64,000 bases of DNA from Dastarcus helophoroides (lineage: Eukaryota; Arthropoda; Insecta; Coleoptera; Bothrideridae): NCBI GenBank assembly GCA_028583605.1, contig CM053333.1, positions 30,669,302 to 30,733,301 of the forward strand, in the 5' to 3' direction. Shown here piece by piece: positions 38,706-48,439 of this stretch. The position numbers and the translations under genes were made by a program. Position 1 is the stretch's first letter; the number at the start of each line of letters is the position of its first letter. The notes below the pieces were generated by a model. The model saw only the letters and a list, made by a program, of their open reading frames with translations, ran no database searches and was not told where the DNA came from.

Positions 38706-39099
38706 CTTTAATATTTTCGAATTTAATATGGCAAGAGATATTTTTCTATGCAGGTAGTTGTTATCCAAGAATAATGTACAGCATAAAGGCGATAGAACTC
38801 CAATGATTCCATGATTTGCATTTTATACCCATTTTCACGGTCTCAGATTATACTTACATATGCATCAATATTTTTACATCATCCCTTCTGGTACTGTCAT
38901 AATATGCCATCAATCATAAATGCAGTATATTGTGCAAAACCGATTATTGCAACAAAAGCCTCAATAAATGCTGCCCTTTCATATGGTGTAATGATATAAT
39001 TTTAAAGTAAATATTGGTATTTTATGAAATGCCTAGGCTTTTCATAAAAAGCCGTATTTCATTAAAAGCTTACAACATAGCGACCTCGCCGGGTATATC
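38706..39099. other. AT-rich DNA, nothing recognised
   Basis: No gene or repeat end is recognised. Confidence 0.4.
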
Positions 39100-39490
39100 G
39101 GGTGTTCAAACGAAACGTTGGCTACGAAAATTTCTTGTTTTTTTAACGTACCTATGTCGTAAACAGGTCGACAAGTGCAAAGTTTTAATACATTTGAACT
39201 ACTATCATAACAAACCTACAGATAGAAAATCCCAGTGATTTTATAGAAAATCATTCGAAGGCCTTAAGTTTACTCGCTATTTTATGGATTTGTGTTTCTT
39301 ATTAATTTAAATAATATTTCATCAAAGAACGTAACTTTCTAAAGGATTTACTTTTGCCTTCGACAATTCTAACCTCTTTACATAAATAAGACGTCAAAGT
39401 GACACTTGATAGATCAACCAAAACAATCAATAAGTGATCACTTTTAACAAGAAATCACAGTATCCTTGATGACATTTCATTTGAACACCC
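39100..39490. mobile_element. candidate 391-bp MITE
   Basis: GGGTGTTCAAACGAAACG at 39100-39117 is mirrored by the complement GGGTGTTCAAATGAAATG ending at 39490. Both ends continue with a TTTCTTGTT word at similar depth. There is no coding capacity. The flanks (GTATATC and ATTATTTTG) do not give a clear target duplication, so the assignment is tentative. Confidence 0.5.
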
Positions 39491-40150
39491 ATTATTTTGT
39501 AAATGAAATCGGAATATTCCCATCAAAATAAATGCTAATCCTACATTCAAACCAACTGATAATAATTAATATTAAATAATATTAGATAATGAATATAATA
39601 TTTACGTTCTTCATAAAAAAATATCAGTCAATTGCTCAGATAAGAGATTTCATCTTTTCAAGAAATTATATACAAATTCCAGGAACTCGCTTTCTAAATT
39701 CAAATAAAAACAAGTGTTAGTTAATTTTTACTGATAAGAAATATTTAGCGTTTTTATCTCTGACTTTGATCGTAAAAGGTTTAATGTAAAATAAATGGGC
39801 AAACAAAAGGTTACAGACACGTTAAAAAAGTTATCAAAAAATTAGTATGTTTACCATAGTTCAATGGTAAATATCCTTTCAATATAATCAGAGTATCAAA
39901 GAAAAAACGAAATGAAAATGACATATTATGTTAATGACATGAAGGATGGAGATGTTTCTTTATTCAGTTTATACATAATTGCCAAGCAATGTTGAAAATG
40001 CTTGAAAGAATTGATGATGACTTAAAAAAAACTAGATGTATTTGTGGGGTTTCATTTTTTGCTGTGACATTAAATTTTCTACAAACCAGTTTTCCATTAA
40101 TTACTGAGATTATATTGTAAAGCATATTTCATATTATGTTTTAAGTATCA
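39491..40150. other. AT-rich DNA, nothing recognised
   Basis: No gene or repeat end is recognised. Confidence 0.4.
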
Positions 40151-40306
40151 GTATCTCTCTGAAGATGACAGCTTGGCTGTCGAAACGCGTTAGAGCAACG
40201 TTTGTTGTGTTTTTTAATCTTTCTTGGTTTCAGGGGACAAGTTCTGTATTTCAATTTTTGAAGATAACCAAGCACCAGTCCGTTCCACCAAAAAAAAAAA
40301 AATACA
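40151..40306 (+). repeat. rep-X copy with hammerhead-like core and A tail
   Basis: A repeat of about 150 bp that is also found at 62197-62449 (twice, as a fold-back) and in part at 51018-51112. It begins with CTCTCTGAAGATGACAGC, a loop TTG, GCTGTCGAAACGCG, and ends GGACCAGTCCGTTCCACC plus a run of A. CTGAAGA, a perfect stem (GACAGC/GCTGTC) and GAAAC match the catalytic core of a hammerhead ribozyme, a feature known from Penelope-like elements. Stem III and the cleavage site are not evident, so catalysis is not shown. Confidence 0.6.
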
Positions 40307-40947
40307 ATAAATAAAATGCAAAAATTACATGTCATATAACTGTTTATTGCAGGTGGTATATGTAACATAATCTATTATCTATTACAAAATTGATATCGAA
40401 AAATATTGCTCAGGTTAACATTTGAAGAGCAAAAAAAAATGATAAATAGCCTTTTTATATTGTTAATGAAGTCAACGCACTATAAATGATCTCTCTGTCT
40501 GCGTCTGCTCTTCCACTAGATAACATAGGAAATTACGAACTTTGATCTGCATTTAACTGATTAACAAAAAAATAATCTTAAGCGAAATATTTATAAACAA
40601 CTAAAAAAGCATCTTCATCTTCTACTCCACTCCATTCCTAACTAACAATAAGTCAACAAAGCTGGGATTATATGCTGAAAAAAAAGTAAAAAATATGCAT
40701 GCAATATGCCCTAAAATACTTGCAAAATATGCACTATAAAATATTGTATATGCATTTATTTCCATACAAATTTCAAACAATAGCGGTGTTAAGGATTAAT
40801 AGAGATGGAAAATATGAATACATTTACGTACACTCGGTTTAACAAGAAACGTTCCTCAATTTTTTAAAAACCGTTAATTATTTGGCTTTTATAGACATGT
40901 TGGTGAAAAAGTGGGGTTGTCACGTCGCGGATACTAAATTGTTTTAC
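40307..40947. other. AT-rich DNA, nothing recognised
   Basis: No gene or repeat end is recognised. Confidence 0.4.
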
Positions 40948-41004
40948 CACAGTATAGATATTAGCTTACGCATACAGTAAGCGTAAGCTAATATCTATAC
41001 TGTG
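40948..41004. repeat. perfect 24-bp hairpin with 9-base loop
   Basis: The arms 40948-40971 and 40981-41004 are exact complements, starting CACAGTATAGATATTAGC, with the loop ATACAGTAA. The right arm runs directly into the Tc1 transposase start (CCAAAAGGTCCACGC at 41005). It may be a rearranged end of that Tc1 copy. Confidence 0.85.
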
Positions 41005-41218
41005 CCAAAAGGTCCACGCATGTCATACAGTGCGGCTGCTAAATATTTAAAAAAGTCGAAGACATTAGGTAAGAGGTGGGTTAAATCCTATAAAGCCAAC
41101 GAAGATCTTCTCGATAGAGGCAAATCGGAAGTGACAATAAAATAGCAGGATAAAGTCATCTAACAGCTGTTTAAGCGCAATCCTACTCTACAGTTACGTG
41201 AAACCAAAGCAAAGCTAA
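41005..41218 (+). pseudogene. Tc1-like transposase, N-terminal part
   Basis: The plus strand reads PKGPRMSYSAAKYLKKSKTL, WVKSYKANEDLLDRGKSE, two stops, then LFKRNPTLQLRETKAKLT. This is the N-terminal HTH and linker of a Tc1-like transposase. The frame is cut at 41218 by hAT-2 and resumes at 44922 with KRGVDVN-like sequence after the duplicated AAAGCTAA. The initiating ATG is not clear because the hairpin abuts the gene. Confidence 0.75.
41211..41218. repeat. target-site duplication of hAT-2 (left)
   Basis: AAAGCTAA is repeated exactly at 44914-44921 on the other side of hAT-2, as expected for hAT (8 bp). Confidence 0.92.
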
Positions 41219-41499
41219 CAGTGGTGTGGCTAGGTAACCAAGGGCCCTGGGGCAAATTAAAAAATGGGGCTCCACTGCTGTGTAAACTGATTAGGTTTTA
41301 TCAAATAAAAATATGAAATATACAAATACTTTAAAAATGCTAAGCTACTTAAGCTCTTTTTTGTGCACTGCAGTAAACAGTAACAACATAAATTACAATT
41401 AATACTTGGTGTACGTTTAGCTAATAAAACGAAATAGAGAAGATTCGAGGGTTTATTATATAAAGGTCGGGCCTACCAACTGACTAAATAACAATTATA

Positions 41500-44143
41500 T
41501 TTACAATTTTTTCCAAGCTTTAGTTTTCGCAAAAGTATCAATGACTTCGTTGAAATCCAGGCTTGATGCGGTTTTGTTTTCAATTGCTATTAGCGATAAA
41601 TGTCGGAGTCGAGTTTGGCCCATATTATTTCTTAAATAATTTTTTATTATTTTTAATTTGCTAAATGACCTTTAGGCTGCTGCAGAAGTGACAGGAATTG
41701 TAAAGAATAATAACATTGCTGTAAATACTTCCGTTAGGTCGCATTCTAGCACTCCCTATTTGTTAATTATTTCCTTACATAATTGGTGAACTGTCCATGC
41801 TTGAGTTAGTTGAGGTAAAACTAGGTGGTAAATATTAATAAATTGAAGTGAAAAACTAGGGCCTATTATATCTGAATATTTTCTTTGGAATTCGTCACAC
41901 TTTTGTAATAAAGTTGCTTCATCAACATGTAATAAAAATGTTGGTGTTAGAAAATCGAATATATGACAGACTGCACTCATACCAATAAAACGTGTATCTA
42001 ATTGAAATATTACTGTGTCTAGTACATTATTGAAAATCTCAATTTTAAATATTTTTTCTCGGTTTGGAAATCGGTGATCAGCAGCTAATTCATCAAAATG
42101 TTTTTTAACGTTTCTTTGCCTTTTTTCTTGAAAATGGGTATCAATATCATATTTTCTTGCAGTTTCACTGACTTTGCACTTAAATAATTCGAAATCATTT
42201 CTATAAATTTGCAACTTTGCTTTGGTCTCTGCTAAAACTTTACTTGCCTCGCCCAAATTGATGTCGCATTTTTGTAAAGTTTTGGATGCATAATTGATGT
42301 CGTTCAATACACTGTGCATGAATTCGCAAAGCAACACGAACTTGAAATTTAGCATTTTTGTTTTAATACTCTCTGTTTCACTACGCTCATCTTTATTAGG
42401 ACTCTAGAACTATTTTTGATAATGCTTTGATAATATCAAAATAACGAAGTTTTATTGCAGATATCGTATTGACCCTACTGGACCATCTAGTCGGATTTAG
42501 TTTTTTTAGAGTGGTGTCCGATTCGCCAGTGAATTTTGACAGTAGATCCCAACGTTTGATGCTGTTTCCGAAAAAGTTATACAAATCTTGCAACGTTGCG
42601 AAAAAATCTGTATTTCCACACAACTGCTAACGGCATCATTTATCACCAAATTTAAATTATGAGTGGCACAATGTACGTACTCTGCGTTAGGCTGGATATC
42701 CTTAATATGTTTTTGTACACCATTATACACACCACTCATCACACTGGCTCCATCATAGCCTTGCCCCACACATTTTTTAAAATCAATATTTTTGTCGATA
42801 AATAATGTTGTCACTTGGTTGACTAAATCTACTGCGCCATGTTTGATGGCTGCATAAAAGCCTAGAAACACTTCTTTTACTTCTATATCAATTGGCTGTC
42901 CATTTTCCGATCTGGTTATTACTGCATACCTCACAACAATGCTTAGCTGATCTACCTTCGATATGTCCTGTGTCGTATCCATTATGATGGCAAAAAACGG
43001 TGACGCTCTAATTTGTTCTAGTAGATGGGTTTCGAGTTTGGTCCTCAAGCTCCCAATCATTTCATTTTGAACTGTTGCACTCAGATATCTTGTAGATCCT
43101 AAAAACATAAAAAAACACAATTTCAAAAAAGTCCTGATATTAAACAGTTAATAATTATAAACAAAATAAAACTATGAAAAAACTTAGAAATAATTATTAT
43201 TACCTATATCCAAAACTTGCCGCAAAATGTGATCATATCGGGCGACAAGCTCTACAAAGGACAGAAAATTTCCGTGGTATCCTTCCTGACTTAAGTCTTC
43301 TTTATGTCCTCTCAAAGCCAAAGAACTCTTTGCTAGGGTAAGTATGATATCGAATAACCTTTGAAGAACCATTTCCCAAAATGATGCTTCTTTGCGAATT
43401 TCATTTTCAAGTTCCTTGTCGATAGTATTAGTATCGTTTTTTTTCCAAAATTCATACACAGCACATGCTTCCGAATGGCCACTCGAACAACTGTGTTGTT
43501 TAATTCTTTCTGATAAATGCTTCCAATCTCGAATTCCCGTACACCAAACATTATTCCTTTGTGAAGTAAATCACCAGCAGGGTTGACAATAGGCAGCGTC
43601 TAGTATTTTGGAATAACACAACCAAAAACGATTAACTGGTCCATATTTAGAACACGAAACGTAGTACGATTTTGAAAAACACCTATTGTTCTGGTTGATG
43701 TCTGTTGGAAAAGGTCCTGAAGGCTGTAAAGGTCCCATATCAAGAATTTGACGTTTTTCGTTATCACTTAATATTTTGTTCGTGAAGTTGCCCAAGTCAT
43801 AAGAAGATTTGTCGTACACATTTTCGAATAATGTAGAGGTCTGTGGTTCCTCCAAACCCTCCGCTCTTATGTGTGTCATGCAAACATCATCCACGTTCAC
43901 ATGATCGGCGGCGGAGGTATTTCCAACTGCAATAATTGTCGAATCTTCTTCAGTAAGCTTCTGAACCAACACTGCAGTTACCACATTATTTGAGTCACTA
44001 TCAATAAAAATATTTTGGCCAGATGTACTTACAGAAGGCTGACTAAAAAACTGGTCAATTTTGGGCAATTTTTGTTTACTATCTTCTCTTTCTTGGCGTT
44101 GTTTGCGTTTAAATGCACCACTGGGTTTCTTCTTTTTATCCAT
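41500..44143 (-). pseudogene. hAT-2 transposase (ZMYM/P52rIPK-like), few lesions
   Basis: The gene starts at the ATG at 44141-44143 (MDKKKKPSGAFKRKQRQERE). The N-terminal frame contains a TTF-type zinc finger (SKYGPVNRFWLC, AAYCQPC). Then follow SSLALRGHKED, an intron at 43099-43203, FFAIIMDTTQDISKVDQLS, CVGQGYDGASVMSGVYNG and YVHCATHNLNLVINDAV. A frameshift falls near 42600 (HNLN block to NPTRWSSRV). The C-terminal frame ends in EIINK and a stop, with the hAT dimerisation block beyond it (RSFSKLKIIKNYLRNNM). It is mildly damaged and more complete than hAT-1. Confidence 0.87.
43099..43203 (-). other. intron in hAT-2 transposase
   Basis: On the minus strand the donor GATATAG|GTAATA and acceptor TTTTTAG|GATCTACA join to give VLDIGSTRYLSATVQ in frame. 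The intron is 105 bp and AT-rich. Confidence 0.75.
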
Positions 44144-44913
44144 AATTTTAGTTTTCTAATTTATCTAAACAAAACAATATTAGATTGTGCTCGAGTAGGT
44201 AGGTACTCACTGTTCACTGACGTCGTTAAAAGGAAAATAAATGGAAAGAGAAACACAATGATACGCTACAAGTGTCGTTGGGGAATCCCCCAAAAAAAAA
44301 TTATCACCGTTAGTGTTACCACATTTAATGGTGGATACCATGAACCATCTCCTGCCCGCGGACCTGAATTAATGTACCTACTGCAGGTGACTTGCATTTT
44401 TTCACGATATTTCGCGTTATACAATGAGCTGTAGCCGAAATCTATAGATTTGACACGATTTATTGACTTAACGGACATCAATATGAGTGGTAAAATCAAA
44501 TAAAATTGAACCACTTTATTGACCAGTACAAAAAAGTTTATTGACATTAGCTTACTTACTCCCGATACAGCATTAATTTTTTAACCGTTCTCGAAAAAAA
44601 AATCTTAACTCGAATTCACAATAAAACGCACATCGATGAATAATAAAACGCACATATTACTATCCGTCCAATTGACAACACTGCCAACTTACAGAAAGAA
44701 TTTAGGGGAATTCCCTAGGCATAACTTTTGAATTTCTCTCAACTGAGTTGTCATGATTAAAGTGGGGTTGCAACCTGTCATATTTATTTTGAAAATGGGA
44801 GAAATTTCCAAAAGTTCAGTTCGATCGAGATTTCTGGTAAGGATTCGAGGGCCCCCTGAGCTTGAGGGCCCCGGGGCACTGCCACGCCTAGCCCCTAGGT
44901 AGCTACGCCACTG

Positions 44914-45490
44914 AAAGCTAACTAAGAGAGGAGTTGATGTCAACATAAATACCATTTGGCTGAGGAAAGCATACAATATCGAAGCACGAGGCAAAACCAG
45001 ATGTTTTCGAAGACCTACAGGAAAAAATGCAAGGTCTGGGCTATCGAAAATCTCGACTGCGACTGGTCCAATGTAATTTTTTTTGACAAAGCATCATTCT
45101 GGGCATAGGTTTCCCTATGGCATGCTGGTGAGCGATTGCTTTAGTGAACCATCAAACATTCAGTAAAACTCCATGTTTGGGGATTTTACTCTGAGCACAG
45201 TTTTAGATGTTTAGAGATCTTTATGTAGAACTTGGATGCTCAGAAAATCGTCATTATTTATAAACGTGATTTTCTAAAACCTGTCCAGAAGATGTTTGGT
45301 ATCAAAAGCAAAGACTGGATTTTAGGGGAGGACAATTATCCAAAACATCAGAGTCGTCTCTGTACCTCATGGAGAGCAGAAACTAGCATCGTAACTTCAA
45401 ACTGGTTTTCACAGTCTCTTAAGGCAAATCCAATGAAAATTATTTGGAGCATTGCAATGATGAAGCTTGTAGAAACACCTGTAAATATTT
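44914..45490 (+). pseudogene. Tc1-like transposase, catalytic part
   Basis: This continues the Tc1 copy after hAT-2: INTIWLRKAYNIEARGKTRC, then LGEDNYPKHQSRLCTSW (second catalytic aspartate block, EDNDPKH in relatives) and NWFSQSLKANPMKIIWSI (third catalytic block, NWPSQSPDxNPIENVW). The aspartate of SPDxNP is lost (SLKANP) and the glutamate of IEN is replaced. Stops occur near 45080. The copy is long dead, and no right inverted end was identified. Confidence 0.78.
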
Positions 45491-45519
45491 AAGAACTAGG
45501 AAGCCTTGAAAATTCTCTT

Positions 45520-45554
45520 TTACAAGGGCCTATTGGTTCCTAGCTACGCCATTG
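45520..45554. repeat. solitary right end of a hAT-2-like element
   Basis: AAGGGCC, a short gap and GGTTCCTAGCTACGCCATTG match the right end of hAT-2 (CCTAGGTAGCTACGCCACTG). No left end with a matching duplication is visible nearby. It may be a remnant of an older copy. Confidence 0.5.
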
Positions 45555-45889
45555 AAAACAACAAATTTAAGAGAATATCGATAAAATTAGTAAATCGTAA
45601 TATTGTAGTTTTTTTTATTAGTTAGTAGTTTTTACAATAATACTTTGTATACAGGTGACGGCACGAAACTTATGACTTGTTTCGCCTCCATGTCGTATCA
45701 CACGATGCCACACTTTGTTGACCCCTTTCCTTCTCTTTAAACCGTGGCGTAATGTATGGATGGCTCCTAAAGTCTACATCTAAATGAAATAATGTAGGAA
45801 AGACCAAATTATTTCATAAGAATTAATTTTATATAGGTCAAAAATCTTTAAAAAATAAACACCTCTTTTTACTACTTACTTACTTCTTT
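45555..45889. other. AT-rich DNA, nothing recognised
   Basis: No gene is recognised. It ends at the (ATT)n tract that abuts the 3' end of LINE-E. Confidence 0.4.
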
Positions 45890-45907
45890 TTATTATTATT
45901 ATTATTA
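45890..45907. repeat. (ATT)n tract at the 3' end of LINE-E
   Basis: Six ATT/TTA units directly border the LINE-E 3' end. Similar tracts border its 5' end and both ends of LINE-G. Confidence 0.85.
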
Positions 45908-46035
45908 GGTTTATTCTCAGCTGTGGCTGGTCTATCCACTTCAGCTTGCGGGTTTGTTAACCAAGCAAACTAAAGGTCTATTGTTTGTTCTTTAGATAGG
46001 TGAATTCAGAAATTTACGAACAATGGTGCACGTTT

Positions 46036-47699
46036 TCAGTATGACGGCTTTCTGTAAATTAATGGTGTTATTCCTGTTGGAGACAGGATCATCGGTACGA
46101 TTTTGACATGGCGTTGCTGCCATAGCTCTTTGACTTCAATTGCCAACGGTGTGTATTTTTCTATTTTCTCTTGTTCTTTTTGTTGAATGTTGTTGTCTAA
46201 TGGTATGGCAAAGTCGATAAGGTATGTTGTTTGTTCCTTCTTTATCATGTTTGTAATGTCAGGTCTATTGTGTGCCATTGTCCTGTCAGTTTGCAGCGTT
46301 ATGTCCCAATACAGTTTTGCATCTGTATTTTCCAATAGTTGTTGCGGGAATACTTGAAGTATGGCTGCCTTTCTGTAACTAAGTTGTGCTTCAGAGCTAT
46401 TTCCTGGTGGAGAATTTTGGCTGCTGTATTGTGTCTGTCTGTATAGTCTGTGCCTGCAAGCAATTTGCATCCGCGTACGATGTGTTCAATGGTTTCAGGA
46501 TACATTTGGCATTTCCTACAGAGATCCGACTGCATGTTTGGTTTCTTTAATATATACTTGCAATAGTTTTTTGTCGCCATTACGTGGTCCTGTATTGCCA
46601 AAGCGAATCCTTCTGTTTCAGGGTGTAATTGTCCAGAAGTCAGCCATGCGTATGAACGTTCTTTGCTTATATGAGGTTGTTGCACGATTTGGTAGTAACA
46701 ACCGTGCAGAACTTTCTGGGACCATTGTAGTAGTTTTTCTCGTTTGTGGATGGCTCCATTTCTGTTGTTTTCGTCAGGTTGTTGACATTTGGTTCAGATT
46801 TAGGGGGGTATACTGCTTGTCTGCTTTGATTATCGCTTTATGCAGTTGACTCTCTTCTTTCGACAGAAAGTATGCTCTGAGTTGTTTAATTTGGTTTTGA
46901 TGCAGCTCGGTAACGTCTATTAGTCCTCTTCCTCCTTGATGCCTTGGCAATGTGATTCTTTCTGTACATGCTTTTGGATGGTGCATTCTATGTTGTGATA
47001 GTTGGGGACGATTTATTCTGTTTATGTCCTCAGTATCTGTGGTTGTCCATTTGATGATTTCAAATGAATATATCAAAAGTGGTATTGCGTAGGTATTGAT
47101 GTTTAGTTTAGTTTCGAGTTCAGGATATTCGATATTCGTTTTTTATAGTTTTGAATTATTTGTATTTGTTTGTGGTCCAGTCTGGCGTTTTGCTGAAATC
47201 CCAGATATTTGTATGTTTTGTGTTCTTTCATCATCTCTATAAATTCGTTGTTCATTGTTTCAATTCTGTGAGTTTTAGCCCATCTTCCCTTTTCGATTCT
47301 AAGGACTTTGCATTTATCTATCCCAAACTGCATGCTCAGGTCTTTACTGACATCTTCGGTTGTTTTAATCATGTATTTGATTTGAGTGGGTGTTGAACCA
47401 TATATTTTCATGTCATCCATATACATGAGGTGACTTACTATGTGCTCTATTTTTGATCTATCTTTTAAATAAAATATTGTCTGATTAAGTGACCTCGATA
47501 GTGGATTTAGGGCTGCCCAGAACCAAAGGGCGTTTAAAGAATTATCTTGAAAAATACCCCTCTTTATTGATATGTGATCAGCGTGTACGCTTGTGTCTTC
47601 GTTTCCCGTGTTTAGGTGTATAGTCGTTTTCCACGATTTCATTAGGTGTCCTAAGAATGTACTTAGTGTCTTTGGGACTTTATATATTTCTAGAATCTG
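46036..47699 (-). pseudogene. LINE-E ORF, RT palm to RLE endonuclease
   Basis: Reading leftward: KVPKTLSTFLGHLMKSW, IKRGIFQDNSLNALWFW (the FQGDSLS box decayed), SHLMYMDDMKIYGST (YMDD catalytic box), DKCKVLRIEKGRWAK, KTYKYLGFQQ, then the thumb. The C-terminal part has CRKCQMYPETIEHIVRGC (CCHC), TDRHNTAAKILH, then RPDITNMIKKEQTTYLID, where PD and D fourteen residues apart match the restriction-like endonuclease core. It is broken into four frames. The gene continues to the right of the rep-Y insertion. Confidence 0.85.
47689..47699. repeat. target-site duplication of rep-Y insertion (left)
   Basis: TCTAGAATCTG is repeated exactly at 48131-48141. LINE-E coding sequence runs through it when the insert is removed (AFDSVPHS then LKQILEIYKVPKTL). 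Confidence 0.9.
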
Positions 47700-48130
47700 A
47701 TAACGAAGGCTTCCACGGCCAGAGTCAGTACAGGATATACTTCTTCCGGGATTGGACCGTGTCAAAGAACTACTAAAAGTGTCCGACGTTTCGCCCACCA
47801 TCGTAGGGGGCTTCTTCAGGAACAAAGAAAGAAAAATAGATGAAAAGAGGAATATGAGGGAATATGCAAAAAAGAAAAAGGCCAATTTCAAAACATCAGA
47901 GCACGGTAACTCAGTATGTCCACCATACCAGAGGCGAAACTCTTCTGAATTAAAAATTGGTACAAAGGATAAGAAAGTTTAGACAGAAGAGCACGGTAAC
48001 TCAGTATGTCCACCATACCAGAGGCGAAACTCTTCTGAATTGAAATTTGGTACAAAGGATAAGAAAGTTTAGACAGAAGAGCACGGTAACTCAGTATGTC
48101 TACCATACCAGAGGCGAAACTCTTCTGGAA
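47700..48130 (-). mobile_element. rep-Y insertion, 431 bp, with tandem 90-bp units
   Basis: The insert is bounded by an exact 11-bp duplication. Its left end reads ATAACGAAGGCTTCCACGG, the same as the 52485 insertion. On the minus strand 47788-47820 gives CTGAAGA, a stem closed by GCCC/GGGC, and GAAACGTC, a hammerhead-like core. Its right half holds 90-bp units starting at 47901, 47991 and 48081. No reverse transcriptase is present. I infer a non-autonomous or 5'-truncated Penelope-like element or retrozyme. Confidence 0.7.
47888..48130 (-). repeat. 2.5 tandem copies of a 90-bp unit
   Basis: GCACGGTAACTCAGTATGTC begins units at 47901, 47991 and 48081, exactly 90 bp apart, with very few differences (TTAAAAATT against TTGAAATTT, CCACC against CTACC). 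The minus strand stays open across all units and would encode a 30-residue repeat containing MVDILSYRALLSKLSYPLYQ. Whether it is translated is unknown. Confidence 0.88.
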
Positions 48131-48141
48131 TCTAGAATCTG

Positions 48142-48282
48142 TTTTAACTAGCTATGGGGAACGGAGTCAAAAGCTTTTTGGTAGTCTTTGTAGCAAGCAT
48201 ATAGATTTCGCTGATGTTTTTCTGCTTCTTTCATTATTACAGTATCGATTACAAGATTTTGTTTGCAGCCTTGACTTTTCTT
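48142..48282 (-). pseudogene. LINE-E ORF, RT fingers segment
   Basis: The minus strand reads LVIDTVIMKEAEKHQRNLYA, then CYKDYQKAFDSVPHS and a stop in place of W, then runs through the rep-Y duplication into LKQILEIYK. This is the RT block with the first catalytic aspartate region (YKDYQKAFDS). It is cut on the right by hAT-3. Confidence 0.85.
48275..48282. repeat. target-site duplication of hAT-3 (left)
   Basis: CTTTTCTT is repeated exactly at 51552-51559. Confidence 0.9.
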
Positions 48283-48439
48283 CAGGGGCGGCCTTAGCCA
48301 TTGCGAGGCTCCGGGCGGGTAGATCTTTAAGAGGTCCTCGTCTTTGTAGAATTAGTTTTAACATAGACGTAGTCAGAATAGGGCGGGGTAGGGCGCTTGC
48401 CCCCCCTCCTCCCAGCTTGTGTGGTTAACGAAAATTTAT

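Larger units (their letters stand above)
41219..44913 (-). mobile_element. hAT-2, hAT transposon inserted in a Tc1 copy
   Basis: The left end is CAGTGGTGTGGCTAGGTAACC, and the complement of the right end is CAGTGGCGTAGCTACCTAGG. Both continue into GGGCCC-type words (GGGCCCTGGGG and GGGGCCCTC). The 8-bp AAAGCTAA flanks both sides. The transposase gene is on the minus strand with one intron. The AT-rich DNA at 44160-44690, between the gene and the right end, is non-coding. Confidence 0.93.
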
